In this document: positions 9,276 to 20,082 of the stretch, in pieces
Layout: each line of letters opens with the position of its first letter
Numbering within the stretch: the first letter of the stretch is position 1
Made by a program: the position numbers and the translations under genes
Origin: Methanocella_A sp963792125
GTDB lineage: Archaea > Halobacteriota > Methanocellia > Methanocellales > Methanocellaceae
NCBI GenBank assembly: GCA_963792125.1
Contig: CAWBVA010000013.1
Location: 62,001-126,000, forward strand
Direction of reading: 5' to 3'
DNA: 64,000 bases
Notes under the pieces: generated by a model
The model's database searches: none
Seen by the model: only the letters and a program-made list of their open reading frames with translations
What the model was told of the DNA's origin: nothing

Positions 9276-9640
9276 ATTTTTGAGGGCTCCCGGGAACTTT
9301 CTAAAAAAGTTCCCTGGGTCTCGACACCGAACACATGTGCCGAAGGCACCAATGGAAAGATCGTTTTGAAGGGGTGCAAGGGGGGACTTTTCCCAAAAGT
9401 CCCCCCTGTACGCTTTTATTGAAAGGATTGCATAGCATAGCCGGGCTCCCCATAGCTACCAGAAGCCCCCCTGGGTCTCGACACCTGCACAAGTGCCGAA
9501 GGCACCAATTTTAGGATCGTTTTGGAGAGGTGCAAGGGGAACCTTTTCCCAAAAGGTTCCCCTGTACGCTTTTATAAACAAAATTTATGTACCAATTAAA
9601 AGGGCTCTCAGGGACTTTTTAAAAAGCCCCCATCCTGGAC
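9276..9640. repeat. Tandem copies of a hairpin-containing repeat downstream of tRNA-Leu
   Basis: Two ~105-bp copies are visible at about 9314-9419 and 9471-9575. Each starts CTGGGTCTCGACACC, contains GTGCCGAAGGCACCAAT (a small hairpin), then GATCGTTTTG, GGTGCAAGG and a large hairpin. The large hairpin is GGGGGACTTTT-CCC-AAAAGTCCCCC in copy 1 and GGGGAACCTTTT-CCC-AAAAGGTTCCCC in copy 2, so the stem is conserved by compensating changes. Both copies end TGTACGCTTTTAT. A further fragment resembling the leading block lies at about 9600-9632. No convincing gene is present in 9272-9756. Confidence 0.7.
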
Positions 9641-9756
9641 AACCGTTCTACCTCCTGGCTATGTTTTTATTATATAATAATATCTAAATTATTATATCCG
9701 ATGCCTGTGCGGTAGATATAACCAGGGCACAGACAGAAGACGGGTGTTGAGGTATC

Positions 9757-10200
9757 ATGGGTGAGACAGACTTTATTACGTTCCGGGATTTACGGACAGT
9801 CCTGCGTGAGATGAAGAAATGGCTGCTCATCGCTGCCGGCACAGTCTGCGTCTGCCTGGGCGTCGCGGGCATCTTCCTGCCGCTCCTGCCCACCACCCCT
9901 TTTCTCCTGCTGGCCGCCGCCTGTTACGCAGGCAGCTCTAAAAAGTTCTACGGCTGGCTGATCAGCAACAGGTGGTTCGGCAGCTACATAAAAAATTACC
10001 GGGAAGGCAAAGGACTAACAGTGACAGTAAAATTCCTGTCGGTGGTGACGTTATGGGCCACCATCGGGTACTCGACTGGCTTCATCGTCCAGTCCTTCAT
10101 AGTCAGGGTTGTACTGATCTCGATCGCCGTGGCCGTGACTGCCCACATCCTGTCCCGGCCGACCTTCGAAAAAACCCGTGCTACCCGGCCTCGTACCTGA
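9757..10200 (+). CDS. DUF454 (YbaN-type) membrane protein
   Basis: 147 residues with the family's conserved stretch GIFLPLLPTTPFLLLAA (about residues 47-63), followed by SKKFYGWL and a C-terminal pair of hydrophobic helices. DUF454 proteins are small inner-membrane proteins of unknown function. ATG at 9757; the segment before the first helix is hydrophilic, so a later start at the MKKWLL methionine (about 9811) is possible. Confidence 0.8.
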   Translation: MGETDFITFRDLRTVLREMKKWLLIAAGTVCVCLGVAGIFLPLLPTTPFLLLAAACYAGSSKKFYGWLISNRWFGSYIKNYREGKGLTVTVKFLSVVTLWATIGYSTGFIVQSFIVRVVLISIAVAVTAHILSRPTFEKTRATRPRT

Positions 10201-10390
10201 TTATCGCCGTCTAATAATGGTTGCTCCAGTGCCGACCGCTCGCGCGCGAGCGAAAGCCTGCCCGCTTAGAAAGGAATGGCATATTATTTCGGCGATGTAT
10301 CGCTGATTGCAGGAAGTAACAATAATATATACATAAATGTATAATATTGTCAGTTATGGAATGCTTTACGGCCGGGAGACGGTAGCCGCT

Positions 10391-11167
10391 ATGATCGTTG
10401 TGATATCGGACGTGCACCTCGGCTTTGCGAAGAGCAACCGTGAAAGCTTCCGCGAGTTCCTCGACCGCTGCATGGCATTTGAGATCGAGCATTTCGTCAT
10501 CCTGGGCGATCTCATGGACTTCTGGCGTGCCAACAATGCCCGGGTCATCATCGACAACCAGGACATCCTGGGGCTGATCGGCGGTCTCAACGCTAAGAAC
10601 ATCTATTATATCCCCGGGAACCACGACTATTACGTCCACAAGCTCGCCGATCGGAACCGGGACTTTTACCCGTTCAGGGTGAGCAAACGACTCCGATTGA
10701 CCGATGGAGAGCAGATTTTCAACTTTACACACGGGTATGAGCTTGAGGTGCTGGCTAACCTCGAGCCCATGACTGTGGAGACCTACGAGCGGTGGAGCGA
10801 ACGCATGTGCTTCAGCGAGCGGATCACCGGAGGCATTGCCACCCGGTTATGGGATATGATCGAGAACCGCAACGAGGATAGCAATAAGGCCGTATACATG
10901 CGCAAGCCCCCCTATGAGCGAGGCGGCTTCGATAAGGTGCGCGATCTTGCCACATCTAAGGGTGTCTATATGGTGCTGGGCATGAAGCCGGGCGAGAACC
11001 TGGTCTACGGCCACACCCACCGGCCGTTCATCAACGAGGAGAAAACAGTCGCCAATACGGGTTCGTGGGTAGACGAAGGGCCTGTAGACAGGCCGCGCAA
11101 TACGTATGTGACAATCGAGGACGGCCGCATGGAGCTAAAGGTCTTCGATAAGGACCATTTTCCTTAG
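10391..11167 (+). CDS. Calcineurin-like metallophosphoesterase
   Basis: All metal-binding motifs of the superfamily are present: DVHLG (residues 7-11), GDLMD, GNHDYY and, near the C-terminus, GHTHRP. I chose the ATG at 10391 because the phosphoesterase fold begins directly with MIVVISDVH; an upstream in-frame ATG at 10337 would add 18 residues with no match to the fold. The layout recalls LpxH-like UDP-diacylglucosamine hydrolases, but lipid A is absent from archaea, so the substrate is unknown. An AT-rich promoter-like stretch lies at 10321-10345. Confidence 0.85.
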   Translation: MIVVISDVHLGFAKSNRESFREFLDRCMAFEIEHFVILGDLMDFWRANNARVIIDNQDILGLIGGLNAKNIYYIPGNHDYYVHKLADRNRDFYPFRVSKRLRLTDGEQIFNFTHGYELEVLANLEPMTVETYERWSERMCFSERITGGIATRLWDMIENRNEDSNKAVYMRKPPYERGGFDKVRDLATSKGVYMVLGMKPGENLVYGHTHRPFINEEKTVANTGSWVDEGPVDRPRNTYVTIEDGRMELKVFDKDHFP

Positions 11168-11212
11168 CGATGTTAAAAAAGTAACGTTTACGGGTCGGGA
11201 TGAATGTGCTAT

Positions 11213-11332
11213 TCAGGTACGCCGGGCATGGCGTTTCAGGACATGATACTCGATCTCTTTGCATTCGCCGTCCAGGCAATATATCCATTGCCTGTACCCA
11301 TGCGCCGGGTAGCCGGCATTCAGGAAGAGCAT
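11213..11332 (-). CDS. Possible 39-residue protein
   Basis: An open frame on the minus strand starts at ATG 11332, with an AAGGTG stretch a few bases upstream that could serve as ribosome binding site. It encodes a peptide beginning MLFLNAGYPAHGYRQWIYC and containing two cysteines six residues apart. It sits in the gap between the metallophosphoesterase and the DUF5667-like gene. The composition looks protein-like and the position suits a small co-transcribed gene, but no family is recognised. Confidence 0.4.
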   Translation of the reverse strand: MLFLNAGYPAHGYRQWIYCLDGECKEIEYHVLKRHARRT

Positions 11333-11370
11333 TTTCACCTTAGAACATAAAAAGGAAAGAAGTGACATAC

Positions 11371-12180
11371 TCACTTCTTCCCGTTACCGTTCCCCTTCCT
11401 CATCACGGTTACGTTTCCGGTGACATTGTTCTTGGCCTTGCCGTTCCCATGCCCTTTGATGGTCGGAAGGACGTATTTGCTGGCGTCCAGGGTCGTGCCG
11501 TCATCGTCAGTGAGCAGGGTGTACCCTTCGTCCCAGGGCCAGAGGACCGTACCGTTATCGATCATGGGGGCCGGGGCCAGATAGCCTTTCTTCGCCAGGC
11601 CCGCGGGCACGTGGCTCCAGTCGAGCTTCTTCATCTGGCCGGGCGGTATGAAGTAGGACGTGTTGTTGAAGGAGATGAACGGCCGGCCATTCTTGATCTG
11701 TTGCGTGCTGTCCAGGGTGTTGCTCAGCAGGTCCTGGACTTCCGGCGTGGTGTTATTGATCAGGTCGGTCAGGTTATCCTCCTGCTCGTCCAGTTCCAGA
11801 CCCGCGTCGATGTAAGTCAGATCGTCGATGCTTTCATCGTCCATGGTGCCGTTAATCAGCTGCATCTGGCGGATGTACTCGTTGAGGGCCGCTTCAAGCC
11901 CACCGGTATTGTTCGCCATCGCCATGGCGCACGCCTCCGCCAGACGCTCGTCCCCATATAAGAGCATTTTATGCAGCCGGACGCTGACGTTGCCAGTCAG
12001 CGAGATGTCCGCGTGCTGCACGAAGAGCTTAAAGCCGTAGAACGGCGAATCTGCGCCGACGAGCCCCTTGTACGGCTGTACCTTTGTAGGGGACATACCG
12101 TTCGAAGCAGCCAGCGACTGCGGGATGATCGCTGCGATCAGCATCGCAGCGACAAGAGCAATACATATTTTCCTTAACAT
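11371..12180 (-). CDS. Secreted DUF5667-like protein
   Basis: The ATG at 12180 is preceded by a clear GGAGGT ribosome binding site and begins a Sec signal peptide (MLRKICIALVAAMLIAAIIP, cleavage likely after SLAA). The mature part contains a helical DUF5667-type region (SPFYGFKLFVQHAD through LAEACAMAMANN), seen in exported archaeal and bacterial proteins. It is rich in Asn and Asp and ends in a basic Gly/Asn/Lys tail. 269 residues. Function unknown; probably surface-exposed. An upstream in-frame ATG at 12234 is rejected because it would bury the signal peptide. Confidence 0.75.
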   Translation of the reverse strand: MLRKICIALVAAMLIAAIIPQSLAASNGMSPTKVQPYKGLVGADSPFYGFKLFVQHADISLTGNVSVRLHKMLLYGDERLAEACAMAMANNTGGLEAALNEYIRQMQLINGTMDDESIDDLTYIDAGLELDEQEDNLTDLINNTTPEVQDLLSNTLDSTQQIKNGRPFISFNNTSYFIPPGQMKKLDWSHVPAGLAKKGYLAPAPMIDNGTVLWPWDEGYTLLTDDDGTTLDASKYVLPTIKGHGNGKAKNNVTGNVTVMRKGNGNGKK

Positions 12181-12627
12181 TGCTTGACCTCCGATTGTTA
12201 ATCGGTACCACCCCCCGTGGCCGACACCATGCAATAGGACCGGTTATTAAATAATGATACTTGTCATATTAATACAATACAAACTTTACCACAGTTCACC
12301 ATGACATAATATCCTTTATTTTAGTCCGGTTTGCTTTAATGCCATTAAAATATCAGATAAGTGACATGGCTGAGCGTTAAAGAATTTAGTTCACATATAT
12401 GAAACATAAAATACATCGGATATTACCGGTGAAGCGCACTGTGCCTGTAGCTGGACCGGACGTATGCGATGATACCGATGGCGGACCTCGCCAGGAAAAT
12501 GATCCGGTTCTACTATGGCAGGATCAGCATCAGCACCTGATAGAGGACTGATGAATCGCCAATTGTTTTACTGTTGTGGTCATCAGCGCATGCCGAAAAA
12601 GACGTCATCATATAAGCTGTAGAGGCT
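12181..12627. other. Intergenic region, no gene seen
   Basis: About 450 bases between the divergent-side leader of the DUF5667-like gene and the end of the sensor kinase. The first ~180 bases are AT-rich and probably hold the promoter of the secreted protein. The remainder shows no convincing open frame, RNA gene or repeat. Confidence 0.5.
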
Positions 12628-14547
12628 TTAGCCAGATGTGTATGCGGGCAGGAGTATCACAAACCGGCTGCCCTGACTGCAGTCGCCCGGCACCCGGTCC
12701 TCGACCCGGACACTGCCACCATAGCTCTCCACGAGCGTCCGCACCAGGTACAGTCCAAGCCCCCGGCCCCGGGCTTTAATGGTCCCCGGCGAGAAGCGAT
12801 TGAAAATCTCACTCTTCCGCGAGTCTTCGATGCCCGGGCCGTTGTCCTCGACGCCGATCATGACGCAGTCCAGGCCGTCCTTCGCCTCACGCACAGCCGT
12901 AATACTGATACTGAGTGGCTTTTCCGGCAGCGAATGTTTGATAGCATTGCCGATCAGGTTGGAAAAGACGTCTTTGAGAAGCCCGTCGGCGTTCACTATG
13001 AGCCCCTGCACCGGTGTGTAATCGATGACAATCTGTCGGTCAGGGACATACCGGTACTCTGCGATGGCATCCTCGATCGTCTTTCCTGCGTCCACCGGCT
13101 CCAGCCTGGTCTCTTTTCCCATGACCTTCCGCATCTTCCTTATATTGCTGATAAGCCGGGAGCTGTTCCTGAACGCCTCCAGCGGCCGGTCGATGAACAT
13201 GCTGCTATCCATGTCAATGGTCCCTTCAGCCGAGAGCTTCTCCCGCGCCATCTCCAGGAATCCTATGCCGATCTGGTTCATGTTGTTGATGTCGTGGCCC
13301 ATCAGATCAACGTACAGCTCGATCTGCTTCCGGGATTCCATGAGCGCTTCTTCTGTCTGCAGCCGGCCGGTGATGTCCTCGATGATGCCGAAGTAGTTCT
13401 GGATCTCCCGTCCCGTGCCGAATACGGGAAATAGCTTCAGGGAAAGGAACATCTGGCAGCCCGATGCAGGATGCCGGTAGCTGAACCGGGGGACGCTGAC
13501 GGTCTGACCATCCCTGACCGCAGAAATGTCTATGATGTCAACCCTTTCCGATATTTTATTGCGCTCGAAGATATTCACCTTTCGTAAAGCGTCCGGCTCC
13601 TTTATCCCGAACATCCGGAGCATCTGGCCGTTTGCCTGCACGAAGTTGCCGTCCCTGTCGCAGACGAACATGGCGTCGGGAGCGTTAGCCATGATGTCGT
13701 CCACGAACAGCCGGGTGTCGTCGAGCTTTTTGCGCATCTCGGCCAGCGCCCGGTCCCGGAGCCCGGAACTGTAAATGCCCAGTGCCGCGACCATAAAGAT
13801 AAGCGAGACGTTGTATACCGGGTCGATGATGTCCGTGATCGGTATGCTATCGATAAACTTCAATGGCAGCAGCCAACGCATCTCGAACAGCAGGTCTCCC
13901 ACCGAGTTGATGAGCACGAACCCGCCGACGACGAAGACGAGGTACTTCAACTCGACTTTAAGGTCCGTATTGATAAGCTTGGAGCAGATTGTAAGGATCG
14001 CGACGTCACTGACAAGATACAGTACGAGAATAAGTATATCGGGCAGATGAGGACTGCCCCAGCTAATGTTCGTTAAAATGAACGCCAGCAGTGCCAGTGA
14101 CATGACGATGCCGAGGATATTGATATAGGAGTTAGTCGAAGGGCTCAAGTACCCTTTCCCCGTGTGCTTGATCCGTCGCAGCCCGGCTATCAGGAGAATA
14201 TAGCAGAGGAGAAAGCCGAATCCCGTCACATAGTAGGCGAGACTGTCATTGTAGAAAACGGGAAGCAGCACTTCCCAGAGTAAAATCGTCAGCGTCCAGG
14301 GGATCAGGCCGAGGGCAAAGAAGCCCGTAAAAAAGCGAATATTCCGGTCCTCACTCAGCTGGCGGATGCGCAGCAACAGCAGTATGCCCATCAGCGGCCA
14401 CAGGAACTGTATCGTACCGTAGAAAAGGTTCCGGTAGCCAGTCGGCATCAGCAGGATCGCGAAGTTGATGAACAGGGTGGCAATGCTCGCTATCAGGAGA
14501 AATTTAAGAATGATCGAGCCCTGTTTTTCCCGATCAACAACCATCAC
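12628..14547 (-). CDS. Membrane-bound PAS sensor histidine kinase, orphan
   Basis: The N-terminal ~270 residues form about seven or eight hydrophobic helices. They are followed by a PAS domain (about 285-395), an H-box region with LYVDLMGHDINNMNQIG (phospho-accepting His in GHD) and a HATPase_c domain with N box (NLIGNAIKHS), DNGPGI and GRGLGLYLV. 639 residues. No response regulator gene is adjacent. The H-box and the C-terminal VEDRVPGD segment are nearly the same in the kinase at 30846-32690, showing a paralogous family. It senses an unknown membrane or redox signal. Confidence 0.88.
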   Translation of the reverse strand: MMVVDREKQGSIILKFLLIASIATLFINFAILLMPTGYRNLFYGTIQFLWPLMGILLLLRIRQLSEDRNIRFFTGFFALGLIPWTLTILLWEVLLPVFYNDSLAYYVTGFGFLLCYILLIAGLRRIKHTGKGYLSPSTNSYINILGIVMSLALLAFILTNISWGSPHLPDILILVLYLVSDVAILTICSKLINTDLKVELKYLVFVVGGFVLINSVGDLLFEMRWLLPLKFIDSIPITDIIDPVYNVSLIFMVAALGIYSSGLRDRALAEMRKKLDDTRLFVDDIMANAPDAMFVCDRDGNFVQANGQMLRMFGIKEPDALRKVNIFERNKISERVDIIDISAVRDGQTVSVPRFSYRHPASGCQMFLSLKLFPVFGTGREIQNYFGIIEDITGRLQTEEALMESRKQIELYVDLMGHDINNMNQIGIGFLEMAREKLSAEGTIDMDSSMFIDRPLEAFRNSSRLISNIRKMRKVMGKETRLEPVDAGKTIEDAIAEYRYVPDRQIVIDYTPVQGLIVNADGLLKDVFSNLIGNAIKHSLPEKPLSISITAVREAKDGLDCVMIGVEDNGPGIEDSRKSEIFNRFSPGTIKARGRGLGLYLVRTLVESYGGSVRVEDRVPGDCSQGSRFVILLPAYTSG

Positions 14548-14610
14548 TATACAATGGGTTCCTAAGTATATTAGTTTTAATTCTATACGAAGCTATGATA
14601 ACAGCGAGGG

Positions 14611-14650
14611 AAAAATAAAAAAGAAAGGGCGGGATGGAAGAATCCATCCC
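14611..14650 (-). terminator. Hairpin with T-run after the purine permease
   Basis: GGGATGGA (14631-14638) and TCCATCCC (14643-14650) form an 8-bp stem with a 4-base loop. On the minus strand it is followed by a T-rich run. It lies directly downstream of the permease stop at 14660. Confidence 0.6.
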
Positions 14651-14659
14651 TTTAGACCT

Positions 14660-16173
<1,514 letters not shown>

Positions 16174-16564
16174 AGTTATAATACCTCCTGGTACGAGATG
16201 AGAATATCCCCGTGAAGGACACGAGGCTTTCTGCTCGTATGAACTATACCACCTTGGCAATAAGTTGGCTAAGGCGTTACATAAACGTTTGCTTCAGGCA
16301 TTTGATACAGGCAGAATTATTCCCGGGCGGTAAATATCGAACCGACATATAGTGAAAAAGTAATATTTTTATTTTCAATCCCGACAAAGTAGATATGGCA
16401 AATTAACTGGCATAAAAGTTGGGGACATGAGCTTTTTCCCTCGCCGGTAAGGATCATCGTGCTGTTGCCAGCTTCCCGTCACGCATCGCAGGGCAACCGC
16501 ACATTTTCTTTTTTATACCTGTCCAGGACACCGGTCATCACCCGACTCCTGACGGCTTGTTGCC
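16174..16564. other. Intergenic region, no gene seen
   Basis: About 390 bases between the permease start and the end of the next sensor kinase. The AT-rich half near 16330-16400 could hold the permease promoter. No convincing gene, repeat or RNA is seen. Confidence 0.45.
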
Positions 16565-18007
16565 TCAAGTGCTGGCCGGAGGCAGAATGATGACGACGCG
16601 GGTGCCGCGCGCGCGGTTGCCTGGCACGCGGTCCTCGATCCAGACGCGACCACCATAGCGGTTGACGATTCGCTTCACCAGGTACAGGCCGATGCCCCGG
16701 CCGGGCTGATCCTCGCGCCGGAAGACGCCGGACTTCAGCTCGTCGGGAATGCCGGGCCCATTATCGGTAATCTCGATCTTGCAGGCGCCGGTCCGGTCCA
16801 CGGTGGCACGGACATCGATGTCCACAGTGCGCGACATAACGTACTTCATACTGTTGACGAAGACGTTGCGCAGTGCGTACCGCATCAGCGACCCGACCAG
16901 GACTTCCTTCTCTGCCAGTCGCTGGCTCACAGCAATTTTTTTACCGGCTTGCCGTGCGATCAGCTCCGTATCTCCGATGGCCCGGGATATCGAGTCCGAT
17001 AGTCGTACAGTATGCGCTTCTTCGCCTGAGGCGCTGATGCCCCGGATGTCGGCCATAGCCTCGTCGTCCAACTGCAATGCCTTCATTGCGTTCTCCCGGG
17101 CCGTCTGGTCTTCAGGCTTCCCGGCCCAGGCCCTGACAATGGCCTCATGCACAGTGATCTCGTGGGACAGCAAATCCACGTAGAGCGTGGCGTCTTCCGC
17201 ACGCACATACATCTCGCCCTCCTGCATCCGGACGTTCAGCGAGACGGCCACCGCGCCGCACACGGTCTGCAGCGTCTCCAGTTCCTCGGGCGACAGTGCA
17301 CGGCTATGGATGACCGTCAGCACGCCGACCAGCCGGTCGTGATCGATGAGAGGCGTGACCACCACGAACTCGCCCCCGATGCGCTCGATGGCGTCCTTGA
17401 CAGTCGGCATCAGGCCGTACTCCGCTATGGTGGTGACCATCTGCTCCCGGTGGTACGCGCACCGCCCGGCCATGGCCGGGGCGTCAGGGGCGATGGGTAT
17501 GATACGTATCATGGACTTCAGCTTCTCTGTCCAGCCTTTGCTGGCCACCAGCTCCAGGTCGCTGCCCCGGGAGACGAAGCCTGCCAGGCCCAGGTAGCCA
17601 TAGGTATCCTTGATCACCCACAGGCTTTTCTCCAGCAGCTCCTTGGGTGTTTTCGTCTGCGTGGAGAGACGGGCGATGTCTGAGAGCGTCCGCATCAGTG
17701 TGACGTTACGCAGGACAACTACATCGCTGACCCGGTCGCCCCGGGGACCGCTCATCCGCCGGCACTCGACGCGGAAGTACCGCTTGCGCCCGGCGCGATC
17801 GCGGTCCTCGACCTGGACGCCATGCCTGCATGCCCCGGTGAGTCCCGGGAAGAGCTGGTTGAACATCATGCCGACCGGGGAAGCCCGGTGAGAGAAGAGA
17901 TCGACGAAGGAAGGACTGGCCCAGACAATGAGGCCGTCACGGTCGATGATACAGGCGGGGTCGGCTATGATAGAGTCCATACTAATAGCTGTGGACATGT
18001 TATCCAT
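16565..18007 (-). CDS. Soluble PAS-GAF sensor histidine kinase, orphan
   Basis: 480 residues without membrane helices. A PAS-like domain at about 10-105 (IIDRDGLIVWASPSFVDLF) is followed by a GAF-like domain at about 110-265 and an H-box DLLSHEITVHEAI. The HATPase_c domain has NVFVNSMKY, DNGPGIPDE and GRGIGLYLV. It ends VEDRVPG-like (WIEDRVPGNRARGTR), as in the two other kinases of this window. No response regulator is nearby. A cytoplasmic sensor of a small ligand or redox state is likely. Confidence 0.85.
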   Translation of the reverse strand: MDNMSTAISMDSIIADPACIIDRDGLIVWASPSFVDLFSHRASPVGMMFNQLFPGLTGACRHGVQVEDRDRAGRKRYFRVECRRMSGPRGDRVSDVVVLRNVTLMRTLSDIARLSTQTKTPKELLEKSLWVIKDTYGYLGLAGFVSRGSDLELVASKGWTEKLKSMIRIIPIAPDAPAMAGRCAYHREQMVTTIAEYGLMPTVKDAIERIGGEFVVVTPLIDHDRLVGVLTVIHSRALSPEELETLQTVCGAVAVSLNVRMQEGEMYVRAEDATLYVDLLSHEITVHEAIVRAWAGKPEDQTARENAMKALQLDDEAMADIRGISASGEEAHTVRLSDSISRAIGDTELIARQAGKKIAVSQRLAEKEVLVGSLMRYALRNVFVNSMKYVMSRTVDIDVRATVDRTGACKIEITDNGPGIPDELKSGVFRREDQPGRGIGLYLVKRIVNRYGGRVWIEDRVPGNRARGTRVVIILPPAST

Positions 18008-18173
18008 ATTAAACTTTTATATTGCCCGCGACTCTCCGTAGCAGTATAAGACTATCAGGCAATATGTTATCCCATTAAGGAAAATATATTAATTATTTTA
18101 GACACATTATCGTCAGCTTTAAGGTATAATATGCGAATTGTACAATTGCAGCAATCGCTGCGGGTATAGATGA

Positions 18174-18338
18174 ATGGAAATATCGGGGTTTGTCAGCAGG
18201 TACAGTCGCCTGTGCCTGAAGCTGGCGCCGTTGCTGGTGCTGGCGCTCATATGGCTCTGGTTCATGATCGCAATCCTGGTCATCGGCTCCATCGCAGGGC
18301 CGGTCGAAGCTCTCTTCGGCTGGGAAGCCCTGGTCTAA
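18174..18338 (+). CDS. Small membrane protein, 54 residues
   Basis: The ATG at 18174 opens a frame with a short basic N-terminus (MEISGFVSRYSRLCLKLA). A single long hydrophobic helix (LLVLALIWLWFMIAILVIG) and a short acidic tail follow. The strongly segregated charge and hydrophobicity are unlikely by chance. It is upstream of the palindromic repeat and IS region and has no recognised family. Confidence 0.55.
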   Translation: MEISGFVSRYSRLCLKLAPLLVLALIWLWFMIAILVIGSIAGPVEALFGWEALV

Positions 18339-18372
18339 TAGGGCATTATTACCTTTTTCCGTTTTGTATAAT

Positions 18373-18530
18373 TTGAGGTTTCAGAGGTTCCGAGAGGACA
18401 CAGAGACTACTTTAACCACAGGGGACACAGAGGCCACAGAGGTATTCACAGAGGACGTTTTAATAACAGGGCTCCTCACATCAGCCATTTTCTATAAAAT
18501 CCTCTGTGCCGTCCTCTGTGGCCTCTGTGT
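18373..18530. repeat. Left part of a palindromic CACAGAGG-type repeat
   Basis: The stretch from about 18373 reads GAGGTTTCAGAGGTTCCGAG, then alternating GGACACAGAG and CCACAGAGG units. Its outer ~55 bases reappear inverted at 19878-19936, on the other side of the insertion sequence. Internally, CCACAGAGG-type and CCTCTGTGG-type units also face each other. It is a long imperfect palindrome interrupted by the IS. No coding function is seen. Confidence 0.7.
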
Positions 18531-19877
18531 CCAGTAGTCCCGATGGTGTGTGGGTGGTTGTCTGGTTGTTGTAAGGGCTGGTAGAAGTAGGAAGGCATTA
18601 TCAGCGCTTGCATGTTTTTAGGCTTTGTGAGAAGATTAAAAACGTTGTACGGGACTGGTAATGCCTTTTGAGTCTGTTTGTAAGAAGAGTTTAAAGTGTT
18701 ATGCACGCAGGTTTAGCCATTTGTTTTATCAGGGAGCGGATGGGGAGGACGTGTTTTTTAGACTGGTTGGTTGTTGTCTTAATCGTACCAGTATAGATGA
18801 TCTTAACAGTGATAGTGGTCCTTGTCCGGATGTTGTTTGAAACTCGGTCGTTTGTCGTTAGAGTTTGATGACTGCGAAGTGTAACTTGTTGTTGGACGAG
18901 TCGTTCGAGCAGGCGAGACGTATGCGGTTGTTCCGTCTTGGATGACGTGCTTTGTCTTGATTATCATGATGTCGTGTATCATGGAAGGCGGCAGGAGTAC
19001 TCGATTAAAGTGTTGAAGGACGGCCAGGAAACGACGAGTGTTCAGGTATGGCGTGGTGGGCGTCGGTCGTAAGAAGTTGTTCTACACTTCGAGGATAAGG
19101 CCATGCAAGACGGGAGAAGACACCGGTGACATCGTCAGGGAACTCGTCTGGGACCAGGCGCCACAACAGGTGTTGATGGACCGGTTTTTCGGCAGTGTCA
19201 AAGTGTTCGACACGGTAGAGATGCTTGGCCGAGAATACATTGTCCCGTGTAAACAGACTGAGAAGATGGACGAACTGATACAAAAGAGCCTGCTAAACGG
19301 GAAACCTTGTTTGAGACACACGATGCGAAAGCACGGAGGCGGCAAAAAACAGGTCGACGTGCATTTCCTGGAGGACGAGGACTACGAGTACACCAGCTAC
19401 TACTCCAACATCGCTGTTCCCGACGATAAGACAGACACGCTACTTGCTGTCTACAAGATACGCTGGAACATTGAGAACCAGTTTAAAAAGAAAAACGAGG
19501 TACAAGCCAAGACCAGCAGTCCCAGCCCCTCATACAGACTATTACTGGAGACAATAGGCTACCTGTTATGCAACCTCTGGAGACTCATCGTAAACACGGT
19601 ACAATACGTCCCAATGAAAAAACTCGCACGAATCCTGAACACGCTACTAAGATTAATACAGGACGAACCAAGCCCAACCACCGATAAAACACTTTTCGAC
19701 CCGGGCTAACCGACAAACCGCTAGCTCAGGCTATCAACAAAAACCAATAATCCAAGACCATCAACCCGACAAAAACATCTTTTTCAAGACTATTACCCGT
19801 GCCAACAACCAATAAAAAAAGAAAAGAAAACGATTGCAAAGCTGCTATTATCACTTACACACCATCGGGACTACTGG
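18531..19877. mobile_element. Insertion sequence of 1347 bp with perfect 21-bp terminal inverted repeats
   Basis: The left end 18531-18551 (CAGTAGTCCCGATGGTGTGT after one further C) is matched exactly in inverse orientation at 19857-19877. Between them lies a DDE transposase gene in pieces. A GTGTCC occurs at both borders (18527-18532 and 19877-19882) and may be a target duplication, though it overlaps the repeat end by one or two bases. The element sits within a CACAGAGG palindromic repeat. Transposase similarity suggests the IS4/ISH3 group (inference). Confidence 0.8.
18661..19709 (+). pseudogene. DDE transposase (IS4/ISH3-like), multiply frameshifted
   Basis: An N-terminal fragment starts at ATG 18661 (MPFESVCKKSLKCYARRFSH) and stops at 18840. 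A middle piece with CLDYHDVVYHG (probable first catalytic Asp) lies in another frame at about 18950-19045. The C-terminal 223 residues run in a third frame from 19038, with VLMDRFFGS (second Asp) and YKIRWNIENQFKKK (catalytic Glu). At least three breaks separate the parts, so no full transposase can be made. Conservation of the C-terminal part and of the inverted repeats suggests fairly recent decay. Confidence 0.78.
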
Positions 19878-19936
19878 TGTCCCCTGTGGTGAAAGTAGTC
19901 TCTGTGTCCACTCGAAACCTCCGAGACCTCAAAAAG
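19878..19936. repeat. Right part of the interrupted palindromic repeat
   Basis: Reading inward, TGTCCCCTGTGGTGAAAGTA followed by GTCTCTGTGTCC and CTCGAAACCTCCGAGACCTC is the inverse complement of the left arm at 18373-18430, with a few mismatches. The arm ends just before the MsvR-like regulator's upstream region. Confidence 0.65.
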
Positions 19937-20082
19937 TAGGAGGGGGAGTGGGGAGGTGTCCGGGTCGCTCCCCCTCATTATGGTTTGTTCGTACCCACAC
20001 ATGGACAGGATAATCAAAATGGATGCCGTGTCCGGGCGTCCCGCTCGCCTGTGCACGGCACCGCTGGTTGAAAGTCGTTTTA

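Noticed and set aside
10237..10252. Perfect 16-bp GC palindrome CGCTCGCGCGCGAGCG, with a weaker relative near 21405
   Set aside because: Short alternating CG tracts arise easily in a GC-rich genome. No gene context or repeat family supports an operator or origin.
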